Below are positions 6,044-10,250 of a DNA stretch of 10,250 nucleotides, piece by piece. The stretch spans positions 1 to 10,250 of the forward strand of contig DYSM01000089.1 in NCBI GenBank assembly GCA_020718265.1, written 5' to 3'. A program made the translations under genes and the position numbers. Below the pieces are notes generated by a model that was not told the DNA's origin, ran no database searches, and was given only the letters and a program-made list of their open reading frames with translations. Origin of the DNA: Draconibacterium orientale (GTDB taxonomy: Bacteria; Bacteroidota; Bacteroidia; Bacteroidales; JAADGE01). Each line of letters starts with the position of its first letter. The first letter of the stretch is position 1.

Positions 6044-6064
6044 TTTTGTTTATTTGCAGAAATA
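6044..6064. repeat. right copy of direct repeat flanking the ATPase/TOPRIM module
   Basis: It begins 2 bp after the TOPRIM gene stop and ends 6 bp before the trmH-family ATG. It has 18 of 21 identities with 3868-3888. It also contains TTTATTTG (6049-6056), one mismatch from the -7 consensus, so it may serve as the promoter of the downstream gene. Confidence 0.7.
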
Positions 6065-6070
6065 ATCGTC

Positions 6071-6631
6071 ATGCGTAAGTTAGAAAACAGAGAATTGAAC
6101 CGAAAAACGGTAGAAGAATTTAAGCAAACTTCAAAAATGCCGGTAACGGTTGTGCTGGATAACATTCGGAGTCTCAATAATATAGGGTCAATTTTCAGAA
6201 CAAGCGATGCGTTTTTGGTCGAACGGATGATTCTGTGCGGCATCACGGCTTGTCCGCCGCACAACGACATCCGCAAAACTGCGCTTGGTGCCGATGAAGC
6301 TGTGGATTGGTTTTATGCCGAAAATATTCTCGATATTTTATCGGATTTCAAAACGCGCGGATACACACTTATTGCAATTGAACAAGCTGAAAGTGCTGTG
6401 ATGCTCAACGAATTTCAAATTTCGGAAAACCAAAAATATGTCTTAATTTTCGGAAACGAAGTCAAAGGCGTGCAACAATCTGTCGTAGATTTATGCGATT
6501 TTTGCATCGAAATTCCGCAAGGCGGAACAAAGCATTCGCTAAACGTTTCCGTGAGTGCAGGCGCGGTGCTTTGGGAGTTTTTCAAACAATTCTCTGTACT
6601 AAAAAAAAAAAACCAAAAAAAACCAAACTAA
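6071..6631 (+). CDS. TrmH/SpoU-family RNA 2'-O-ribose methyltransferase
   Basis: A 186-residue SPOUT-class methyltransferase that would methylate a ribose 2'-OH in tRNA or rRNA using SAM. All three family motifs are present: motif 1 NNIGSIFRTSDAF (residues 36-48, with the conserved Asn and Arg), motif 2 LIFGNEVKGV (125-134) and motif 3 IPQGGTKHSLNVSVSAG (148-164), which form the SAM-binding trefoil knot. There is no N-terminal substrate-binding domain like that of RlmB, so it is a short-form member; tRNA Gm18 or a tRNA position-34 site are both possible and the sequence does not decide. The C-terminus (KKKNQKKPN) is encoded by runs of 12 and 8 adenines (6601-6612, 6615-6622). It is followed by a separate promoter for trkA. 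Confidence 0.9.
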   Translation: MRKLENRELNRKTVEEFKQTSKMPVTVVLDNIRSLNNIGSIFRTSDAFLVERMILCGITACPPHNDIRKTALGADEAVDWFYAENILDILSDFKTRGYTLIAIEQAESAVMLNEFQISENQKYVLIFGNEVKGVQQSVVDLCDFCIEIPQGGTKHSLNVSVSAGAVLWEFFKQFSVLKKKNQKKPN

Positions 6632-6646
6632 ATTTAGAAAAATCAA

Positions 6647-6654
6647 TATATTTG
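6647..6654 (+). promoter_or_regulatory. -7 promoter element of the trkAH operon
   Basis: TATATTTG matches TAnnTTTG exactly. Transcription would start near 6661, about 15 nt before the trkA ATG. No clear TTTG -33 box is visible at the expected distance. Confidence 0.5.
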
Positions 6655-6675
6655 TGCCAGAATTTTTCTTAAAAT

Positions 6676-8016
6676 ATGAAGATAATTATCAGCGGCGCAG
6701 GCTCATCCGGCATGTATTTGGCAAAAATGCTCTATCAGGCAAAAAAAGATATTGTCGTAGTAGATAAGAATAAAGACAAGTTGAGCTATCTTGATACGCA
6801 CTATGATTTCCTGACAATTTTAGGGTCGTCCACATCATTTGAAACATTAAAACAAGCCGGCGTTCAGGATGCAAGTTTATTTATTGCGGTTACGGAATCG
6901 GAAGAAACCAACATCGTTTCGGCAATGTTGGCAAAGCGTATGGGCGCAAAAAAAGTTATCGCACGCATTGATAATCAGGAATATTTAAAGGAAAATTATC
7001 TGCACAATTTCAAAGAATTGGGAATTGACGAACTCGTTTACCCCGAAATTTTGGCTACACAAGAAATTGTGGACATTTTAAGCCAAAGCGGAGCAACCAA
7101 AACATACAAATTTTCTGACGGAAACTTAATTGTATTCGCCATAAAATTAGATTCTCAGGCGCCGCTCATCGGCAGAAGTTTGCTCGAAGTTTCATCTAAA
7201 ATGCCCGATTTGGATTTCAGAGCCGTTGCCATAACCCGAAACCGAGAAACCATCATTCCGCGGGGGTATGATATTTTTAGAAAAGATGACTTAGTGTACG
7301 CAATATGCCATGCAGATGACCGCGAAGACCTCATGCACCTAACCGGAAAGATAGACATCGACATCAAAAATATTATGATTTTGGGCGGAAGTCGCATCGG
7401 CTGGAAGACAGCACAACGTTGTGAAAGTAAGACGTATGTGAAAGTTATTGAGAAAGACCGAACACAATGCGATAAGATTGTAGAGCAACTTACAAACGCC
7501 ATTGTCATACACGGCGACGGACGCGACTCCGACCTTCTCGCCGAAGAAGGCATCGAAAATACCGACGCATTTATTGCCGTAACCGGCGACACGGAAACAA
7601 ACATTTTGTCTTGTTTACATGCCAAACGCATGGGCGTGCGAAAAACAATAGCAGAAGTTGAAAATATTGAATATCTGCAACTTGCAGAGAATTTGGGTAT
7701 TGATACCGTCATAAATAAAAAACTCATTATGGCGAGTTATATTTACGCTCATGTGATTGCGGCTCAGGTTGAATCTGTGCAGATATTGACTGCTTCTCAG
7801 GCTGAAATTTTAGAATTTTTTGTGCCTGAAAATGTCAGAATTACAAAAAAAGCACTCAGAGATATAAAATTTCCCGATGATGCCATAATCGGCGGAGTTA
7901 TCCGAGGCAAAGAATGTTTTATTGCCAAAGGCGATACAATCGTTGAAGCCGGCGACAAAGTTGTAGTATTCGCATTACCCGATGCAATTGATAAAGTAAG
8001 TAAGTTTTTCCGATGA
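6676..8016 (+). CDS. trkA: Trk potassium uptake regulatory subunit TrkA
   Basis: Cytoplasmic, nucleotide-binding gating subunit of the Trk potassium uptake system. The 446 residues form two RCK repeats. The first Rossmann domain opens with GAGSSG (residues 7-12) and has the NAD(H)-type acidic residue D30 at the end of the second strand (IVVVD), followed by ITESEETNIVSAMLAKRMGAKKVIARI-type sequence near 73-99. The second opens with IMILGGSRIG and repeats the pattern as VTGDTETNILSCLHAKRMGVRK. Each is followed by an RCK_C domain, the last ending EAGDKVVVFALPDAIDKV. It is full length for TrkA. The stop overlaps the trkH start by 4 bp (ATGA, 8013-8016), so the two subunits are translationally coupled. 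It forms the gating ring beneath TrkH in response to nucleotide. Confidence 0.96.
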   Translation: MKIIISGAGSSGMYLAKMLYQAKKDIVVVDKNKDKLSYLDTHYDFLTILGSSTSFETLKQAGVQDASLFIAVTESEETNIVSAMLAKRMGAKKVIARIDNQEYLKENYLHNFKELGIDELVYPEILATQEIVDILSQSGATKTYKFSDGNLIVFAIKLDSQAPLIGRSLLEVSSKMPDLDFRAVAITRNRETIIPRGYDIFRKDDLVYAICHADDREDLMHLTGKIDIDIKNIMILGGSRIGWKTAQRCESKTYVKVIEKDRTQCDKIVEQLTNAIVIHGDGRDSDLLAEEGIENTDAFIAVTGDTETNILSCLHAKRMGVRKTIAEVENIEYLQLAENLGIDTVINKKLIMASYIYAHVIAAQVESVQILTASQAEILEFFVPENVRITKKALRDIKFPDDAIIGGVIRGKECFIAKGDTIVEAGDKVVVFALPDAIDKVSKFFR

Positions 8017-9482
8017 GCAGAATGCGTTCACCTTTCAAATTGAATGCTATTTTCAAAATTTTAGGAAGTTTACTTCTTGTAGAATCCTTTTTCTTAGTAA
8101 TTAGCTTAGGCATAGCCCTGTTATATGGCGAAGGAGATAGTTTGGCGTTTTTGAAAACCATCGCAATTTCACTCGGACTTGGTCTTCTGCTGAGACTTCT
8201 AACACGAAAAGTGGTCAATCCGAATGTCGGAAAACGCGAAGGCTATTTTATTGTCAGCTTTGTTTGGGTGATGTTTTCAATAATCGGGGCGTTGCCGTTT
8301 TTTTTGCACGGAGGCATTCCGAGCTTTACCGATGCTTTTTTTGAAACCATGTCCGGATTTACAACCACGGGATCATCTATTTTGAATGATATCGAATCGC
8401 TTCCGCATGGTATCTTGTTCTGGCGCAGCCTGATACAATGGATGGGAGGCATGGGAATTATTGTAATGTCGTTGCTAATTCTGCCGGCTCTGGGTATCGG
8501 CGGAATGCAATTATTTTCGGCAGAATCTCCGGGACCTGTAGCTGACAAGCTGCACCCGCGTGTGAAAGAAACTGCCAAAAGACTTTGGCTTATCTACACA
8601 ATTTTAACTGTTATGGAAGCTATTTTGCTGGTCTTTGGCGGTATGAGCGTGTTTGATGCCGTAAACCACTCATTTACAACTATGGCAACCGGTGGGTATT
8701 CAACCAAACAGGCAAGCATTGGATATTGGGATTCAGCTTATATTCAATATGTTATCATTGTTTTTATGTTTATTGCAGGAATGAATTTCAGTCTGGTATA
8801 TTTCGGATTCAAACTTCAGTTTAAGAAAATAATCCAAAACGAAGAATTTAAGGCATACATGCTCATTACACTCATCGTAACTGTCAGCATCGCTGCAATT
8901 CTGTTTTTAAACGAAGGCACCGGTTTCGAACAATCAATCAGAGACGCACTTTTTCAAGTTGTAACTATAATGACCACAACAGGTTATGCAACTGCCGATT
9001 ATCTTACATGGCATCCTTTCGCTTGGACTTTATTGTTTTTCATGATGTTCTTAGGTGCATCGGCAGGCTCAACTGCCGGTGGTATAAAAACCATGCGCGT
9101 GGTTGTCGTTGTCAAAAACAGCATTGCTGAATTTAAACGCCTTATCCATCCAAATGCCGTTGTTCCTGTTCGATATAATGGTAAGCCTCTTAATATTACA
9201 ATCGTCAATAATATTCTGGCATTTGTCGTTATTTACATTCTGATTTTCTCAGTCGGAACGCTTGTGATGCTTGCAGCCGGATTGGATTTTCTTACAGCCG
9301 TAGGGAGCGTTGCAACTTCACTCGGAAATATCGGACCGGGTTTGGGAACCACCGGACCGGCAACTAATTTCTACCATTTGCCGGATTTTGCAAAATGGGT
9401 TTTGGCATTTCTTATGTTAGTCGGACGGCTGGAATTATTTACAGTCTTAGTCTTGTTTTCGCCCATATTTTGGCGGAAATAA
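8013..9482 (+). CDS. trkH: Trk potassium channel subunit TrkH
   Basis: Integral membrane, potassium-conducting subunit, 489 residues (E. coli TrkH is of similar size). It has the four-fold pseudo-repeat of the TrkH/KtrB superfamily, each with a pore loop and a selectivity-filter glycine: TTTGSS (residues 117-122), ATGGYS (225-230), TTTGYA (321-326) and LGNIGPG (437-443). About ten hydrophobic segments are apparent, for example 16-38, 79-98, 141-163, 193-210, 244-266, 281-299, 337-351, 399-422 and 462-485. The conserved GSTAGGIKTMR (352-362) lies after the third filter and is part of the gating loop region. The gene overlaps trkA by 4 bp and ends directly at a strong terminator, closing a two-gene operon. 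Confidence 0.96.
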   Translation: MSRMRSPFKLNAIFKILGSLLLVESFFLVISLGIALLYGEGDSLAFLKTIAISLGLGLLLRLLTRKVVNPNVGKREGYFIVSFVWVMFSIIGALPFFLHGGIPSFTDAFFETMSGFTTTGSSILNDIESLPHGILFWRSLIQWMGGMGIIVMSLLILPALGIGGMQLFSAESPGPVADKLHPRVKETAKRLWLIYTILTVMEAILLVFGGMSVFDAVNHSFTTMATGGYSTKQASIGYWDSAYIQYVIIVFMFIAGMNFSLVYFGFKLQFKKIIQNEEFKAYMLITLIVTVSIAAILFLNEGTGFEQSIRDALFQVVTIMTTTGYATADYLTWHPFAWTLLFFMMFLGASAGSTAGGIKTMRVVVVVKNSIAEFKRLIHPNAVVPVRYNGKPLNITIVNNILAFVVIYILIFSVGTLVMLAAGLDFLTAVGSVATSLGNIGPGLGTTGPATNFYHLPDFAKWVLAFLMLVGRLELFTVLVLFSPIFWRK

Positions 9483-9484
9483 AA

Positions 9485-9523
9485 AAACGGCTCAGAATTT
9501 TTCTGAGCCGTTTCTCTTTTTTT
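9485..9523. terminator. bidirectional rho-independent terminator between trkH and the ferritin locus
   Basis: Perfect 13-bp stem: AAACGGCTCAGAA (9485-9497), loop TTT, TTCTGAGCCGTTT (9501-9513), then a T-rich tract to 9523. A run of A (9481-9487) on the other side gives a U-tract for the minus-strand ferritin transcript. It begins 2 bp after the trkH stop and sits 7 bp beyond the ferritin stop. Confidence 0.93.
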
Positions 9524-9529
9524 GAAACA

Positions 9530-10048
9530 TTATACCGTTTTGGTTGAGTTTGTCGGTGCAGGTTTCATTTTCACAATGTCGTTGTCGAACATGTACATTT
9601 TTGCTTTGTCGTCGCCAAGTAAATTTAACTTATCTAAAACAGCGCGGAACGTGCTTTCTTCCTCAATTTGTTCGGTAACATACCATTGCAGGAAGTTGGT
9701 TGTTGTAAAATCGCGCTCGTCCATGCACGTACCGACTAAGTTATTGATAGCAGATGAAATGAGTATCTCATGTTCAAGTATTTCTTTAAATACGGATGCA
9801 ATGGATTCGTACGTATCTTTTGGTTGCTACACTGTTCCGGCAATGGCTTTTCCGCCTCGGTCGTTCACGTATCGGAACAGTTTTAGGGCGTGAATGCGTT
9901 CTTCCTCAGCGTGTTGGAACAAAAAATCTGCCGAGCCTTTGTAGCCGCTTACTTCCGCCCACGATGCCATGGAAAGATATAAATGCGAAGAGAAAAATTC
10001 GAGTTTAATTTGCTCATTCAGAGCTGATTAAACTTTTTTTGTTAACAT
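9530..10048 (-). pseudogene. bacterial non-heme ferritin interrupted by two in-frame stop codons
   Basis: Reading the minus strand from ATG 10048-10046 gives one continuous frame of 172 codons plus a TAA at 9532-9530, without any frameshift, that is plainly a ferritin. It is broken by TAA at codon 7 (10030-10028) and TAG at codon 74 (9829-9827). Ferroxidase residues are intact: Glu17 (KLEFFSS), Glu50 and His53 (HAEEERIH), the Glu of LEHEIL, and the Gln/Glu set in FLQWYVTEQIEEE. Intact protein would form a 24-mer iron-storage shell. Related ferritins usually have Glu or Gln at the codon-7 position and Glu at codon 74, so each stop is one substitution from a sense codon. Other genes here use TAA and TAG as real stops, so code reassignment is unlikely. 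The last 64 codons (ATG 9724) could start alone but lack half the iron site. Recent inactivation or sequence error are the main readings. Confidence 0.9.
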
Positions 10049-10209
10049 TTTTTCTTATTTTAATTTCTACAAAGATAGAAATTTTGTTGGTTTTAACCTA
10101 AATAGTACTGGTAAGAAAACTCATAACTTTTTGAAGTTCTTTACGATATATCGAAGTTTCGTTCCGAATGTTTTTTGAAATTCTATCGAAATTCAATTCA
10201 ATACTTCGT
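10049..10209. other. non-coding right flank of the ferritin locus
   Basis: Beyond the ferritin leader and promoter I see no credible ORF on either strand. A short dyad, AACTT (10125-10129) and AAGTT (10134-10138), is present without a T-tract. GAAATTC recurs twice near 10178-10197. Nothing here supports a gene or RNA assignment. Confidence 0.5.
10070..10077 (-). promoter_or_regulatory. -7 promoter element of the ferritin locus
   Basis: CAAAGATA on the plus strand is TATCTTTG on the minus strand, an exact TAnnTTTG match and identical to the J-domain gene's -7 box. It would start transcription near 10063, about 15 nt before the ferritin ATG. The -33 box is weak. An intact promoter argues that the ferritin stops are recent. 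Confidence 0.55.
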
Positions 10210-10244
10210 TAGATTTTAGAATTTAGATGTTAGACATTAGACTC
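10210..10244. repeat. five TAGA words in exact 7-bp period
   Basis: TAGA begins at 10210, 10217, 10224, 10231 and 10238, each followed by three variable bases, a degenerate heptad tandem repeat. Loosely periodic ACTTT words at 5, 14, 21 and 29 give the left edge a similar look. I have seen such heptad tracts in intergenic DNA of Bacteroidota; their role is unknown to me. Confidence 0.6.
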
Positions 10245-10250
10245 AAATCG

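Noticed and set aside
3868..6064. Insertion sequence or integron explanation for the flanking repeats
   Set aside because: No transposase, integrase, resolvase or terminal inverted repeats are found between the copies. Only the two module genes are present.
7155..7727. 190-codon open frame on the minus strand
   Set aside because: It lies wholly opposite trkA, which has clear RCK domains. The minus-strand product is Ser/Arg/Met-rich with no recognisable motif, as expected for an antisense shadow.
9530..9724. 64-residue stand-alone protein starting at an internal ATG of the ferritin frame
   Set aside because: The sequence is simply the C-terminal third of ferritin, in frame with the rest and lacking the first half of the iron site. 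It is better described as part of the interrupted gene.
9522..9893. 123-codon plus-strand open frame after trkH
   Set aside because: It is antisense to the ferritin reading frame, which is recognisable throughout, and it begins at the terminator. It is a shadow of the broken ferritin gene.
1..10250. CRISPR array, tRNA or rRNA genes
   Set aside because: I found no regularly spaced long identical repeats, no cloverleaf with a T-loop TTCGANTC context in an intergenic gap, and no rRNA-like conserved stretch.

Overview
The window looks like a chromosomal stretch from a member of the Bacteroidota. It is A/T-rich, no start codon is preceded by a convincing GGAGG-type ribosome binding site, and several genes are preceded by the Bacteroidota -7 promoter word TAnnTTTG (TAATTTTG at 1320, TATATTTG at 6647, and TATCTTTG on the minus strand at 3843-3850 and 10070-10077). 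It also carries a DUF3127 protein, a family I associate with this phylum. The genus cannot be fixed from the sequence.

Layout, left to right. (1) A beta-class N6/N4 DNA methyltransferase (137-1282) with no restriction partner in view. (2) A small OB-fold-type DUF3127 protein (1345-1707) with an SSB-like acidic C-terminal tip. (3) An intergenic segment (1708-1851) holding two complementary palindromes. (4) A two-gene unit: the menaquinone methyltransferase ubiE/menG (1852-2601) and a PaaI-type hotdog thioesterase (2613-3038). (5) Facing it with only 1 bp between the stop codons, a membrane-anchored TerB-like/J-domain protein (3822-3040, minus). (6) Divergent from that gene, a translationally coupled pair (3922-5397 and 5394-6041): an OLD/RecF-like ABC ATPase and a small DUF4276-like TOPRIM protein. 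This architecture matches known two-component anti-phage systems such as PARIS, although the effector family appears different. (7) A TrmH/SpoU RNA 2'-O-methyltransferase (6071-6631). (8) The potassium uptake operon trkA-trkH (6676-9482). (9) A bidirectional terminator (9485-9523). (10) A ferritin gene on the minus strand (10048-9530) whose whole reading frame is present but interrupted by two in-frame stop codons. (11) A non-coding right edge ending in a 7-bp-period TAGA repeat.

The most interesting region is the ATPase/TOPRIM pair. It sits among housekeeping genes and is bracketed by an imperfect 21-bp direct repeat (3868-3888 and 6044-6064, 18 of 21 identical, including a perfect 13-mer). 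The repeat ends 6 bp before the next gene's start codon on the right and lies in the promoter region on the left. This looks like the scar of a compact module inserted into a divergent J-domain/trmH promoter region. The second notable item is the ferritin with two nonsense codons, intact promoter and terminator, and intact iron-site residues.
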